Shown: in pieces, positions 31,163-40,450 of the stretch
Layout of the letters: each line of letters starts with the position of its first letter
Position numbering within the stretch: the stretch's first letter is position 1
Source of the DNA: an uncultured Alphaproteobacteria bacterium
GTDB lineage: Bacteria; Pseudomonadota; Alphaproteobacteria; RF32; CAG-239
Direction: 5' to 3'
Length of the DNA: 64,000 nt
NCBI GenBank assembly: GCA_934271715.1
Contig: CAKQRZ010000001.1
Span: forward strand, 124,001 to 188,000
The notes under the pieces: model-generated
What the model saw: the letters and a program-made list of their open reading frames with translations, nothing else
The model's database searches: none
What the model was told of the DNA's origin: nothing
Program-made: the position numbers and the translations under genes

Positions 31163-32638
31163 TTAGTTTTTCAGTTTGTTTTTAATAAGTTCCAATAATT
31201 CTTCATCTCCGGTTTTTTGCGCATATTCCAGAGCTATCTGCAGATTTTGTCCGGCGGCGTCTTTGTCGCCGGATAAATTTTCTATCAGCGCTAAATTGGT
31301 ATAGTCCGCCGCCAGTCCGGTGCAGCGGTTATGATTCTGCTCCAAATGCAAAGATTGCTGCAGCAAAGCTTTGGCGCGGGATAAATCTTGTTTTTGCATA
31401 TAGATAAGCCCCAGCAGGCTGTAGGCGTTGGCAATATGAAAATTCAGACTGTGCCGGCGGCTTTCTTCCAAAATCTGCCGCAGGATTTTTTCGGCTTTGT
31501 CATAATTTTCTGTTTGGCACAGCGAGCGGGCATGCAGGTATAAAGACTCGCAGTAGGCCGAAAAATTTTGCTGTTCTAAATATAATTCAGCGGCTTTTTT
31601 TGCTTCGGAGGCCGCTTTTTGCGCAGCACCGGAGCTAAGCAAAAAGTGTCCCAGCAGCTGTCGGCTGAAAGCTTCGCCGCGGAAATTGCCCAGACGGCAA
31701 TGCATTTTTAGAGCCTGTTTGGCGTATTTTAAAGCGGAATCTTTATTTTTCTGAGCCAGCTGCAGCAGGGCATATTGATTTAGAATATCGGCTTTTAAAT
31801 GGTCTTGCGGGCAGAATTTTAAGGCCTCAGAAAATTTATCTTCCGCTTCTTCCAGACGGTTTTCAAAAAGCATCAGCATCCCAAAAACAGCTGTAGTCTG
31901 AGCGCAGAAAAGCCTGAAGCTGGCGGCGCTGTACATTTTCAGGGCGGCTTCAATCATGGTTTGCGCCACATCGTTAACGCAGCTTATGCGGTAAATTTCC
32001 GCCAGCAGCAGATAGGTCTGCGCCGTTTCAAAAATATAGTGCTTTTGTTTAAACAGTTTTAAGGCCAGCGAGGCTTTTTCGGAGGCGGAAAGCATATCGC
32101 CCTCCTGCAGGTAGGCGGCAGCCGAAAGATAGTAATGCACAGCTTTCAGAGACTTGGGCAGATGTTTGGATTTTACCTTATTTAAAAGCTGCTGCAGGTC
32201 TTTGGTTTTGAATAAAATATGCGCCATTTGCGCGGCAGAAAGAATAATCAGCGGGTTTTTCAGGAGCTTGCGGCGGGCGGTTAATTTGTTATAGATTTTT
32301 GCCGTGTTTTCATTGTGGGCTTTCAGCAATAGGGCGAACTGCGGATGTTTTTTTTCAAAATACGCCGCGGCTTTGCCGGCGCGTCCGGCTGTCAGCGATG
32401 TCAGAGCCAGATGTGCGGCCGGGTAAAAAGAAAAAAACAGCCTGCTGGCGGCCATATCTAAGACCGCTGCCGAAAAAAAATGCGTCTCGCCGAAAATCTG
32501 CTGGCGGCGCAGCATATTCAGCTGAATCAGCTTTTTTATATGTCTGAAACGCCAATAAACTATAGTTCCGCCTAAAATACCGGCTGTAATCAGCAAAAAA
32601 GCGGCTAGTCCGCCCCAAATAAAATATTTTTCCAACAT
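31163..32638 (-). CDS. Membrane-anchored TPR protein
   Basis: The 491-residue protein starts with one membrane helix (IWGGLAAFLLITAGILGGTI) and continues as helical repeats, with clear TPRs in the C-terminal half (KADILNQYALLQLAQKNKDS, IANAYSLLGLIYMQKQDLS, AADYTNLALIENLSGDKDAA). TPRs mediate protein contacts; the partner is not known. The following gene on the same strand is also a TPR membrane protein, suggesting that they form one complex. Confidence 0.65.
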   Translation of the reverse strand: MLEKYFIWGGLAAFLLITAGILGGTIVYWRFRHIKKLIQLNMLRRQQIFGETHFFSAAVLDMAASRLFFSFYPAAHLALTSLTAGRAGKAAAYFEKKHPQFALLLKAHNENTAKIYNKLTARRKLLKNPLIILSAAQMAHILFKTKDLQQLLNKVKSKHLPKSLKAVHYYLSAAAYLQEGDMLSASEKASLALKLFKQKHYIFETAQTYLLLAEIYRISCVNDVAQTMIEAALKMYSAASFRLFCAQTTAVFGMLMLFENRLEEAEDKFSEALKFCPQDHLKADILNQYALLQLAQKNKDSALKYAKQALKMHCRLGNFRGEAFSRQLLGHFLLSSGAAQKAASEAKKAAELYLEQQNFSAYCESLYLHARSLCQTENYDKAEKILRQILEESRRHSLNFHIANAYSLLGLIYMQKQDLSRAKALLQQSLHLEQNHNRCTGLAADYTNLALIENLSGDKDAAGQNLQIALEYAQKTGDEELLELIKNKLKN

Positions 32639-32706
32639 TTACTCTCTATTAGCAATTTACGGTTTAAGATAAATACACTCTAAAAATTATAAAGGAAAAT
32701 TTTAAA

Positions 32707-35142
32707 ATGGCTATTACAAAATTAACTTCTGACCAACTTTATCGCAAATGCGACCCGTCTAAATTTGATTTTAATTCTACGGCAGATTTGGAAGAGCGTT
32801 TATCCGCCTTGGGGCAGGATAGGGCGATTCATGCGGTGGAGCTGGGCATACACATTAAATCGCGCGGCTATAACTTGTTTTGCTTAGGCCCAGAGGGTAC
32901 CGGAAAAACCAGTTTAGTTAAGCGCATTTTGGAAAAAGAAGCCAAAAACCGCAAAACGCCGGACGATTGGGCATATGTGTATAACTTTGAAGAGCCGTAT
33001 AAGCCGATAGCCATGAATTTTCCGGCCGGACAAGCCGCGGAATTTGCTAAAGACGTGGACGAACTGCTGGATGAATTGGCAGATTCGCTGCCGGAAATTA
33101 TTGAATCTGAAGAATATAAAGCTGCGCTGGGTATCATCCGCCAAAAATATAAGACCAAAAAAGAAGAATATATCAATGTGCTGCAGAAAAAAGCCAAAGG
33201 CAAGCGTGTGTCTTTGCTGCATATGCAGATGGGGCTGGTTGTGGCGCCGATGAAAGACGGCGAAGTCTTAAGCCCTGATGCGTTTGAACAGCTTCCGGAA
33301 GAAGAGAAAAAACTCGTCATGGATGACTTAAACACCATGCAGGAAGAAATTGAAAACGCTACGCAGGATTTGCCGCGCTGGGAAGAAAAGCAAAAACGCG
33401 AGATAACTATTCTGCGCGAAAAATTTGTGCGCTCGGCGGTTAAAGACCCAATAGACGCATTGCGCAAAAAATATAAAAGCCAGCAGCCGTCCAGATTTTT
33501 AAAGCAAATTCAAGACAACATCTTAGAAAATATAGATGATTTTGTGCCGACTGACAGCGACAAGCAGGTTGCCGCCGCCGGAGCCGAGGAAGATCCGCTG
33601 CAGCAGCTTTTGAGCAAAATGAAGCAGCCGGAAGAGGATAAGTTTGCTAAGTTCAAAGTTAATGTAATCGTTAAAAACGTCCCGAACTCAGGCGCGCCGA
33701 TTATCACCGTAGACTATCCGACCCAAGGCAATTTGGTCGGTAAAGTAGAGCGCATCCAGCAATACGGCGTCTTGCTCACGGACTTTACCTTGATTAAAGC
33801 CGGTGCTTTGCATCAAGCCAACGGCGGCTTTTTGCTGCTTGACGCCCGCAAAGTTTTGGAACAGCCGTATGCTTGGGATTCTTTGAAGCGCGCGATCGCC
33901 TCTAAGCGGGTAAAAATTGAGGCGCCGTCCGAAGAAACCAGCTTTACGACTATATCATTAGACCCGGAGCCGATTCCTTTGGATATTAAAGTTGTTTTGA
34001 CCGGCGATTTTGAAATTTATGAGCTGCTGAGCGAAAGAGACCCTGATTTCCGCGATTTCTTTAAGGTTGAGGCTGATTTCGGCATGATTATGGATCGCAA
34101 TGCCGAAAATGAAATTGAATACGCCAAGCTCATTGGTTCGCTTTCTAAAAAGAAGCAGCTGCGCTCGTTAAACCGTCAGGCGGTGGCGAGAGTTATTGAA
34201 TACGCTTCGCGCTTGGCTGATGACGCCGGAAAACTGACCGCGCATATTTCCTCTATCGGCGACTTGCTGCGCGAGGCTGATTATTGGGCGAGGGTTTCCA
34301 ACTCTAAGCAAATCGGCAAAAATCATATTGACCAAGCCATAGAGGCGCAGATTTACCGCTCTGACCGCATTAAAAAAGCCATGCTGGAAGAAATTGACAA
34401 AGGCACGATTTTAATGGATGTCAAAGGCGAGCGCGTGGGGCAGATTAACGGTCTGGTGGTCTATGACTTTTCCCGCTATTCATTCGGCAAGCCGGCGCGC
34501 ATTACCACTCAGGTGCGTATCGGCAAAGGCGACTTTATGGATATAGAACGTGAAATTTCCATGAGCGGGCCAATCCACACCAAAGGCGTGCTGATTTTGA
34601 AGTCGCTCATTTCCAACCGCTTTGCCAAACATTCTCCGCTTTCTTTGTCGGCTTCCATTGTGTTTGAGCAATCTTACGGCGGCGTAGACGGCGACAGCGC
34701 GTCTTCAACCGAATATTACTGCCTGCTGTCGGCCATTGCAAATTTGCCGATAAAGCAAAGCATTGCCGTAACAGGTTCAATCAACCAGTTTGGCGAAATT
34801 CAGCCGATTGGCGGCGTAAACGAAAAAATTGAGGGTTTCTTTGACGTTTGCGCTCATGACGGCTTAACCGGCAAGCAGGGTGTGGTTATTCCGCGCACCA
34901 ATGTAGATAACTTAATGCTGCGCGCGGATATTGTGCAGGCGGTTGAAGACGGACGCTTTACCATTTATGCCATAGATACGGTTGACGACGGTATAGAAAT
35001 TTTGACCGGAGTTAAAGCCGGAAAGGCGGATAATAAAGGAAATTATCCGAAAGGCACGGTAAATTATTTGGTAGAAGAAAGCTTGCGCCAATACTATCAA
35101 GACTATGCCCGTTACGCCAAAGAAACCCTAGGCTGTTTATAG
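32707..35142 (+). CDS. Lon-like ATP-dependent protease (AAA_32 / LonH type)
   Basis: The 811-residue protein has Walker A GPEGTGKTSLVKR near residue 60, a long inserted helical region, a second ATPase segment (ANGGFLLLDARKVLEQPYAW), and a C-terminal Lon S16 protease domain. The catalytic Ser is in GDSASSTEY (about residue 662) and the Lys in GGVNEKIEGF (about 707). This matches the YcbZ/LonH class and not classic Lon, which starts with a LAN domain. It probably degrades unfolded or DNA-associated substrates in the cytoplasm. AAAGGAAAA lies upstream of the ATG, and it stands alone with its own terminator. Confidence 0.85.
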   Translation: MAITKLTSDQLYRKCDPSKFDFNSTADLEERLSALGQDRAIHAVELGIHIKSRGYNLFCLGPEGTGKTSLVKRILEKEAKNRKTPDDWAYVYNFEEPYKPIAMNFPAGQAAEFAKDVDELLDELADSLPEIIESEEYKAALGIIRQKYKTKKEEYINVLQKKAKGKRVSLLHMQMGLVVAPMKDGEVLSPDAFEQLPEEEKKLVMDDLNTMQEEIENATQDLPRWEEKQKREITILREKFVRSAVKDPIDALRKKYKSQQPSRFLKQIQDNILENIDDFVPTDSDKQVAAAGAEEDPLQQLLSKMKQPEEDKFAKFKVNVIVKNVPNSGAPIITVDYPTQGNLVGKVERIQQYGVLLTDFTLIKAGALHQANGGFLLLDARKVLEQPYAWDSLKRAIASKRVKIEAPSEETSFTTISLDPEPIPLDIKVVLTGDFEIYELLSERDPDFRDFFKVEADFGMIMDRNAENEIEYAKLIGSLSKKKQLRSLNRQAVARVIEYASRLADDAGKLTAHISSIGDLLREADYWARVSNSKQIGKNHIDQAIEAQIYRSDRIKKAMLEEIDKGTILMDVKGERVGQINGLVVYDFSRYSFGKPARITTQVRIGKGDFMDIEREISMSGPIHTKGVLILKSLISNRFAKHSPLSLSASIVFEQSYGGVDGDSASSTEYYCLLSAIANLPIKQSIAVTGSINQFGEIQPIGGVNEKIEGFFDVCAHDGLTGKQGVVIPRTNVDNLMLRADIVQAVEDGRFTIYAIDTVDDGIEILTGVKAGKADNKGNYPKGTVNYLVEESLRQYYQDYARYAKETLGCL

Positions 35143-35152
35143 CAAATACCCT

Positions 35153-35194
35153 AAAAAATACCGCCTAGTTCAAAAAACTAAGCGGTATTTTTTT
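35153..35194. terminator. Bidirectional terminator
   Basis: A stem TACCGC plus TAGTT pairs with AACTA plus GCGGTA, flanked by A-run and T-run, between the Lon-like gene and the convergent hypothetical gene at 35193. Confidence 0.8.
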
Positions 35195-35543
35195 AGGCAG
35201 AGATTTTAGCAGCTCTCTCAATCAATTCTTTAGCGTTCAGCATATTTCTGTACTGAACCGAGTCTAAAGAAATATCAATAAGCCCGTTCCGTCCTTGCCG
35301 CGTAAACTCATATTTGCTGAGAAATTCCTGCGGAGTCAGAAAAATCGGGTCGGTGGTCGGTCCGTAAACAATTGTTTCGTTAGAAACCAGCGGTTTGCTG
35401 CCGAAAATACAACTCGGACCTGTCCACAAAAAGCAAGATAATACTTCGCCTGTAGCTTTATTTTTCATGTAATAGACATTGTCGCGGTTTTTGATAATGT
35501 CGCTTGCATACAGCAGGTAAGTATCCCAAAAAATTCTCTCCAT
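35193..35543 (-). CDS. Unknown small soluble protein
   Basis: The 116-residue product starts MERIFWDTYLLYASD and contains a Gly/Pro-rich middle (FLWTGPSCIFGSKPLVSN) and a C-terminal helix (LNAKELIERAAKISA). No family is recognised, and no signal peptide or membrane helix is visible. A TTG at 35573 is in frame but less likely than ATG 35543. Its end overlaps the terminator of the convergent Lon-like gene. Confidence 0.5.
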   Translation of the reverse strand: MERIFWDTYLLYASDIIKNRDNVYYMKNKATGEVLSCFLWTGPSCIFGSKPLVSNETIVYGPTTDPIFLTPQEFLSKYEFTRQGRNGLIDISLDSVQYRNMLNAKELIERAAKISA

Positions 35544-35772
35544 AGTAATAAATAATTTAGGCGTAAATCCCAAAACGTCACAGTTGCCGAAGCTGTTACG
35601 GGATATGTATAATAATTAAATTTCGCATATAATATAACAAATTTTACGAAAATGTGCAAGCAAAATGCAAAAATCAGCTCTTATAAAGTGTCTAAAAAAT
35701 ACTATTTCTTTATAAAAAATTAAGTAATAGTGGGCTTTAATAAACAAAAAAGAATTTTGTAAAGGATAGACA

Positions 35773-36387
35773 ATGAATAATATAATGCCCAGCGACGCTT
35801 TGGTGCCTATGGTAATAGAGCAAACTCCTAAAGGCGAACGCTCGTTTGATATTTTTTCACGCCTGCTGAAAGAAAGAATTATTTTCTTGACCGGCGAAGT
35901 TAATGACGAAACCTCGGCTTTGGTCTGCGCTCAGCTGCTGTTTTTGGAAGCCGAAAATCCAAAGAAAGATATTTTCTTATATATTAACTCTCCCGGCGGC
36001 GTGGTAACTTCCGGTATGGCGATGTATGATACTATGCAGTATATCTCCTGCGATGTGGCGACAATCTGCATCGGTCAGGCTTGCTCTATGGGGTCTTTCT
36101 TGCTGGCTGGCGGCACTAAAGGCAAACGCTATTCTCTGCCGAACTCTCAGATTATGATTCACCAGCCGTCCGGCGGTGCCAAAGGGCAGGCGGCGGATAT
36201 TGAAATTCAGGCTAAATTGATTTTGGATTTACGCAAGCGCCTGAATGCTATTTATGCCCAGAACACCGGTCAAAAAATCTCGGTTATTGAACGGGCTATG
36301 GACAGAGATAACTTTATGACGCCGCAGGAAGCCTTGGATTTTGGTTTGATTGACCATATTATTACTAACCGTGAAGAAGTAAAGTAG
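35773..36387 (+). CDS. clpP: ATP-dependent Clp protease proteolytic subunit
   Basis: The 204-residue subunit has the full catalytic triad: Ser in [14 protein letters not shown], His in MIHQPSGG, and Asp in [19 protein letters not shown]. It forms the tetradecameric chamber that degrades proteins unfolded by ClpX or ClpA. AAAGGATAGAC precedes the ATG. clpX follows after 7 bases. In alphaproteobacteria ClpXP removes CtrA, so the chpT gene in this window belongs to the same cell-cycle circuit. Confidence 0.97.
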   Translation: MNNIMPSDALVPMVIEQTPKGERSFDIFSRLLKERIIFLTGEVNDETSALVCAQLLFLEAENPKKDIFLYINSPGGVVTSGMAMYDTMQYISCDVATICIGQACSMGSFLLAGGTKGKRYSLPNSQIMIHQPSGGAKGQAADIEIQAKLILDLRKRLNAIYAQNTGQKISVIERAMDRDNFMTPQEALDFGLIDHIITNREEVK

Positions 36388-36394
36388 GTAAAAA

Positions 36395-37666
36395 ATGAGT
36401 GAAGATAACGAAGAAGTTTTGCATTGTTCGTTTTGTGGCAAAAGCCAGAAAGAAGTAAAAAAGCTGGTTGCCGGACGCGGTGTTTATATCTGCAACGAGT
36501 GCATAGACGTCTGCCATTCCATTATGGAAGAAGAGTCCGAGCTGGCGCCGGAAAATAAACCGGCTTCTGCAGATGAGCCGTTAATGGACAGCCTGCCGAC
36601 ACCGTCTAAAATCAAAGAGTTTCTTGATGAATATGTGATTGGGCAGGATTATGCTAAAAAAGTTTTATCCGTTGCAGTATATAATCACTATAAGCGCTTG
36701 AATAATCCTAAAAAAGACGAAGTTGATATTACTAAATCCAACGTGATTTTGATTGGTTCTACCGGCTGTGGAAAAACTTTGCTGGCGCAGACTTTGGCTA
36801 AAATTTTGAATGTTCCGTTTGCCATTGCCGACGCCACTACTTTAACCGAAGCCGGATATGTGGGAGAAGACGTGGAAAATATTGTGCTGAAACTGGTGCA
36901 AAACGCTAATTACGATATTGAAAAGGCTCAGCGCGGCATCATTTATATTGATGAAATAGATAAAATATCCCGCAAAGGCGACGGACCGTCCATTACGCGC
37001 GATGTGTCGGGCGAGGGCGTTCAGCAGGCTTTGCTGAAAATTATTGAGGGTACGGTGGCCAATGTTCCTCCGCAAGGCGGACGCAAGCATCCGCAGCAGG
37101 AATTTTTGCACGTTGACACTAAAAATATTCTGTTTATCTGCGGCGGTGCGTTTGCAGGTCTTGAAAAAATTGTGGAAAAACATGGCACAGAGAGCGGAAA
37201 TTCCATCGGTTTCGGCGCTAAAGTGGAAAAAGATGAAAAGACTGTAGGGCAAATTTTGAAAGACGTGCGTCCGGAAGATTTGATTAAATACGGGCTTATT
37301 CCGGAATTTACCGGACGTGTGCCGGTTATCGCCACTTTAGACGACTTGAATGAAGACGCTTTAATCCGTGTTTTGACCGAGCCGAAAAACGCTTTAGTCA
37401 GCCAATATGCTTCTTTGTTTGGTATGGATGATGTCAAGCTGACTATCACTCCGGAAGCTTTGCGCGCCATTGCTAAAAAAGCGATTGAACGTAAAACCGG
37501 TGCCCGCGGTCTGCGCGCGATTATGGAAGAAATTTTGATGGAATGGATGTATGAACTTCCGGATAAAAAAGATATCGCCGAAATCGTGATAGATGAAAAG
37601 GTTATTAACGAGGGTGCAAAACCTGAGCTTATAAAACAAACCGCAGAAGAAAAGAAATCTGCTTAA
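36395..37666 (+). CDS. clpX: ATP-dependent Clp protease ATP-binding subunit
   Basis: The 423-residue unfoldase has the N-terminal zinc-binding domain ([11 protein letters not shown] and CNECIDVC), Walker [16 protein letters not shown], Walker [11 protein letters not shown], the pore loop GYVGEDVE, and a sensor-2 arginine in [14 protein letters not shown]. It recognises degrons and feeds substrates to ClpP. It is cotranscribed with clpP and ended by the strong palindrome at 37679-37722. Confidence 0.97.
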   Translation: MSEDNEEVLHCSFCGKSQKEVKKLVAGRGVYICNECIDVCHSIMEEESELAPENKPASADEPLMDSLPTPSKIKEFLDEYVIGQDYAKKVLSVAVYNHYKRLNNPKKDEVDITKSNVILIGSTGCGKTLLAQTLAKILNVPFAIADATTLTEAGYVGEDVENIVLKLVQNANYDIEKAQRGIIYIDEIDKISRKGDGPSITRDVSGEGVQQALLKIIEGTVANVPPQGGRKHPQQEFLHVDTKNILFICGGAFAGLEKIVEKHGTESGNSIGFGAKVEKDEKTVGQILKDVRPEDLIKYGLIPEFTGRVPVIATLDDLNEDALIRVLTEPKNALVSQYASLFGMDDVKLTITPEALRAIAKKAIERKTGARGLRAIMEEILMEWMYELPDKKDIAEIVIDEKVINEGAKPELIKQTAEEKKSA

Positions 37667-37678
37667 ATAAAAAGGTAG

Positions 37679-37722
37679 GTCAAAAGTGTGTAAGAAACAG
37701 TCGTTTTTTACACACTTTTGAC
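37679..37722. terminator. Palindromic terminator after clpX
   Basis: GTCAAAAGTGTGTAA (37679-37693) and TTACACACTTTTGAC (37708-37722) are perfectly complementary. The loop region contains ACAGTCGTTTTTT. The core GTGTAA...GTCGTTTTTTACAC resembles the inverted-repeat arms at the two prepilin loci. Confidence 0.8.
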
Positions 37723-37742
37723 ATTTCAACTTTATATTAAAC

Positions 37743-37778
37743 AAAAAACGCAGGCTAATATGTGTCCTACGTTTTTTA
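37743..37778 (-). terminator. Terminator of the 95-residue membrane protein
   Basis: AAAAAACGCAGG pairs with CCTACGTTTTTT with one mismatch, placed just beyond the end of the minus-strand gene at 37785. Confidence 0.65.
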
Positions 37779-37784
37779 TTGTGT

Positions 37785-38072
37785 TCAGTCGTCCAGACGG
37801 CCGGTGCCGAGGACGCAATATGTGATAAGTACCACAACTCCGCCGGAAACTAAAAAATCTACAGTATCAGCCGGAGAATTGTGGACGCTGAGTGGAGAAA
37901 CAGCCAGAAGCAAACTAACTGCGCTAACCGTCAGCGATGCGAAAAAAACTCGCACAAAATACTTTTTCCCATACTTGGATAATTTTTTATAATTTTCCAA
38001 CGTATTAGAATAAATAAGGAACCACCCTAAGATAACAGATAGAGCAAATCCCGAATAAAAAGAACTTGGCAT
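37785..38072 (-). CDS. Small three-helix membrane protein
   Basis: The 95-residue product has three hydrophobic segments (about 5-23, 40-60 and 73-88) with a basic loop KLSKYGKKYFVR. No family is recognised. There is no Shine-Dalgarno sequence ahead of the ATG, as for the small membrane-protein genes at 8915-10242. The terminator immediately past its stop supports this strand over an overlapping plus-strand frame. Confidence 0.5.
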   Translation of the reverse strand: MPSSFYSGFALSVILGWFLIYSNTLENYKKLSKYGKKYFVRVFFASLTVSAVSLLLAVSPLSVHNSPADTVDFLVSGGVVVLITYCVLGTGRLDD

Positions 38073-38148
38073 AAAAATAAAGATTTGTTAATAATAAATT
38101 TATGCTCAAAGACTATAACTTTTTGCCTCAATCGTCAAGCTAAATATA

Positions 38149-38176
38149 AAAAAAAGCCCCGCAGAGCGAGGCTTTT
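38149..38176 (-). terminator. Terminator of the thioredoxin-like lipoprotein gene
   Basis: AAAAGCC (38152-38158) and GGCTTTT (38170-38176), with inner CGC/GCG pairs, lie 18 bases past the minus-strand stop at 38194. Confidence 0.75.
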
Positions 38177-38193
38177 AGAAAACGCGGAAAATT

Positions 38194-38550
38194 TTATTCC
38201 AAATATGGCTTTACATATAAATCAAATTTCATTTGCTCAGATTCGCTCCAGCCCATTAAGTAGTTGTCGCCCATAAGCAGCAGCGGAGTTCCCGTCGGAC
38301 CGGAAATTTTATATCTTTTTACCGCCTTTTCAAATAAACGCATATTCCCCGGAAGCTTGATGTCTAAAGCCCTCATCTTCAGAGTCGGGTAGTTTTTCTT
38401 TATATATGCGGCGGCATCGTGGCAATGCGGGCAGGTGGTTTGATAAAAGAAATAAATTTTATCTTTGCTTAAATCATCCTCAGACGAACTAGTGCAGGCT
38501 GCAGTAAGCAGCAGGCCGAAAGCGCATAAAACAGCTAAAATTTTTTTCAT
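38194..38550 (-). CDS. Thioredoxin-like lipoprotein with CPHC motif
   Basis: The 118-residue protein begins MKKILAVLCAFGLLLTAAC, a lipoprotein signal with lipobox LTAAC, followed by an acidic linker and a thioredoxin fold: YFFYQTTCPHCHDAAAYIKK holds a CPHC active site like that of DsbA, and GPTGTPLLLMGD supplies the cis-proline. It probably acts as a membrane-tethered disulfide oxidoreductase in the periplasm. The protein is short compared with DsbA/DsbC. Cysteine-rich prepilins in this genome would be plausible clients. ATG 38550 is chosen because it starts the lipoprotein signal. Confidence 0.8.
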   Translation of the reverse strand: MKKILAVLCAFGLLLTAACTSSSEDDLSKDKIYFFYQTTCPHCHDAAAYIKKNYPTLKMRALDIKLPGNMRLFEKAVKRYKISGPTGTPLLLMGDNYLMGWSESEQMKFDLYVKPYLE

Positions 38551-38560
38551 TTTCTCAGTC

Positions 38561-39163
38561 CTATTCAATGCAGCAGTCAACGGCCTTGCGGACAAACTTT
38601 TTCATTTTTGCCAAAGCGGAACTAGGCTCGGCTTCAACCGGTTCAGCGGCTTTTTCTGCCGGTTCTTTGATTTCTTCTTTAGAAAATTCCTCGGCTTTGG
38701 CGGTAATTTTCTTGACTTCTTCCAAATCCGGCTCAATCCATTTCAGCTCTTTGGTTTCCATCATCCCCATATTCAAGCCCCAAAACAGGCAATACATATC
38801 ATAGGCGGTGTTAAACATTTTGTAGGCTTCTTCATCGTGGCCTAAGGTCTGCTGTTTGGTGCCGACTTCCATCAGACGCATAGAAGTTGCCAGCAAGTGC
38901 TTTGACATGCACCAAACTTCGCCCTCATAGCTCGGAATAATTTTCTGCAGCAGGTTTTTGCGGGTTTCACGGATGTCTTTTATTAAGTCATAATAAGAAG
39001 TCTTGCCGGTTTTCGCTCCCGAAAACACCAGATGCTCTTCAATAGAAATCAGGTTCATAATAGCAATGCTGAGGTCTTGGTCTGATGACAAATCCTTAGG
39101 GTTTACCTTTTTGCTCGCGTCAATTCTTTCTACAAATTCTTTTACGTTTTCTGCTTTTTTCAT
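38561..39163 (-). CDS. Unknown helical cytoplasmic protein
   Basis: The 200-residue protein is predicted to be almost wholly helical: an N-terminal part (NVKEFVERIDASKKVNPKDL), a central helical bundle (about 45-140, KNLLQKIIPSYEGEVWCMSK) and an acidic, Ala/Glu-rich tail (EEIKEPAEKAAEPVEAEP). No signal peptide or known motif is seen. It starts 11 bases upstream of the lipoprotein gene's ATG on the same strand and probably shares its transcript. Confidence 0.6.
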   Translation of the reverse strand: MKKAENVKEFVERIDASKKVNPKDLSSDQDLSIAIMNLISIEEHLVFSGAKTGKTSYYDLIKDIRETRKNLLQKIIPSYEGEVWCMSKHLLATSMRLMEVGTKQQTLGHDEEAYKMFNTAYDMYCLFWGLNMGMMETKELKWIEPDLEEVKKITAKAEEFSKEEIKEPAEKAAEPVEAEPSSALAKMKKFVRKAVDCCIE

Positions 39164-39299
39164 GGTTTATATCTCCAAAAATTTATATACTAAAAAGTAG
39201 GCGGAGCGCTGCGGAATGTCAAGGAATATTTAAGTTTTATGCTTTCTTGTTGATTTTTTTTGCGCGGCGGTTTATTCTGCGGGCAGAAAAGGAAAAAAT

Positions 39300-39692
39300 A
39301 TGGGTAGTTTGTTATCGTCATTTTCATTTTTATCTATGGGCGGCAGCGTGCTGGGCGTAACATTTTCGCTGCTGCTGGCCACTATTATGCTGGCGCTGTG
39401 GGCGCTGGTGCTGATGGTACTGCATCCGCTGCACGCCACCATGTTTGTGCTGGCGGCGCTGTGCGAATATCTTTTAATATCGCTGTGCGGATTTAGCCTG
39501 TGGTTTGATTTTATTGCCTTTTTTGTGTTTTACATTTTTATTTTCGGCACTTATACGCTGCTGCTGCGCCGCTGGCTGCCGCTGCCGCATACCGAAATTG
39601 AACAGCTGCTGAAACTGGCTAAGCTCAAAGAAGACGGTCTGCTTTCAGAAGATGAATACAAAGCCGCTAAAAAGCGCCTGCTTAAAATTTAG
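39300..39692 (+). CDS. Membrane protein with SHOCT-like C-terminus
   Basis: The 130-residue protein has three to four closely packed membrane segments (about 16-42, 46-70 and 72-92) and a C-terminal KLAKLKEDGLLSEDEYKAAK that matches the short SHOCT motif. SHOCT is a small putative oligomerisation helix pair of unknown role. GGAAAAAAT precedes the ATG. The stop overlaps the convergent lipoprotein gene by 4 bases. Confidence 0.7.
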   Translation: MGSLLSSFSFLSMGGSVLGVTFSLLLATIMLALWALVLMVLHPLHATMFVLAALCEYLLISLCGFSLWFDFIAFFVFYIFIFGTYTLLLRRWLPLPHTEIEQLLKLAKLKEDGLLSEDEYKAAKKRLLKI

Positions 39693-40336
39693 TCGGTGCT
39701 GATTTGCCGGTCTATCCAGAGAGAATTTATAAAAGCCTGCTGACGGTCGTGAATCGGATTGCAGGCTACGTCGCCTTCCGGAGAGGTTACGCATTGCACG
39801 CCGACATTTGCCGTTGTGTAGTTGCCGTATTTGCTGTAAACATCCAAAACCAGCGGCAGAAATTCTTCGGTTTCATAAGTGGTGTCGGCGCAGAATGTTG
39901 AAGAGTACACGACGCGGGAGGTGTCTTTGCGCCCGATATTCAGAGTAAAGCAGGTTTCATCGCGGTCGGTCTGCATATTGGCATTGCCAGAAAAATATTG
40001 CGAAGAAGAATTTTCATCGCCGCTGAACAAAAAGCCGGTAGAATTATTGGCATAGGATGCGTCTTTATATTTGCCGCTCTGCTTATAAAAAGTTTCAATA
40101 TCAAAAATGGCGATAAAGTCGGCATTTTCGGCAGAAGTTGCGGTTTTCATGCCGATTTCGCCGAATTTTTTGCTTAAGATGCGGCGGATTTGTCCGGCAT
40201 AGGCGCTGCGCAGGCTGCTGCGGAAATAAATGCTTTGCCCGTGGTCGTCCGCCAAATTGTTGCTGATTTCCAACTTATATGGGTCTTGTGCGCAGGCAGA
40301 AAGCAGGCAAAGTGTTAAAAGCAGCAGTTTTTTCAT
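39689..40336 (-). CDS. Lipoprotein of unknown function
   Basis: The 215-residue product starts MKKLLLLTLCLLSACAQDP with lipobox LLSAC, so it should be a lipid-anchored envelope protein. The mature part resembles DUF4136-type lipoproteins in having an initial strand with 'YxLEISNN', a region on conserved small-residue turns, and late paired cysteines (STFCADTTYE, VQCVTSPEGDVAC). It ends tail-to-tail with the SHOCT-like gene. Family placement is tentative. Confidence 0.65.
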   Translation of the reverse strand: MKKLLLLTLCLLSACAQDPYKLEISNNLADDHGQSIYFRSSLRSAYAGQIRRILSKKFGEIGMKTATSAENADFIAIFDIETFYKQSGKYKDASYANNSTGFLFSGDENSSSQYFSGNANMQTDRDETCFTLNIGRKDTSRVVYSSTFCADTTYETEEFLPLVLDVYSKYGNYTTANVGVQCVTSPEGDVACNPIHDRQQAFINSLWIDRQISTD

Positions 40337-40450
40337 TATGTTATCTCCGAATTTGAAATTTTTTTATAATTTATGCCATAATTTTTTAATTTTTTATTGA
40401 TAAATTAAAAAATAAATGTATTTTGACTAGCATTAAGAAGAAATCAAAAA

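Noticed and set aside
37762..37992. A 76-residue plus-strand frame
   Set aside because: It overlaps the minus-strand membrane-protein gene, which has a better composition and a terminator right after its stop.
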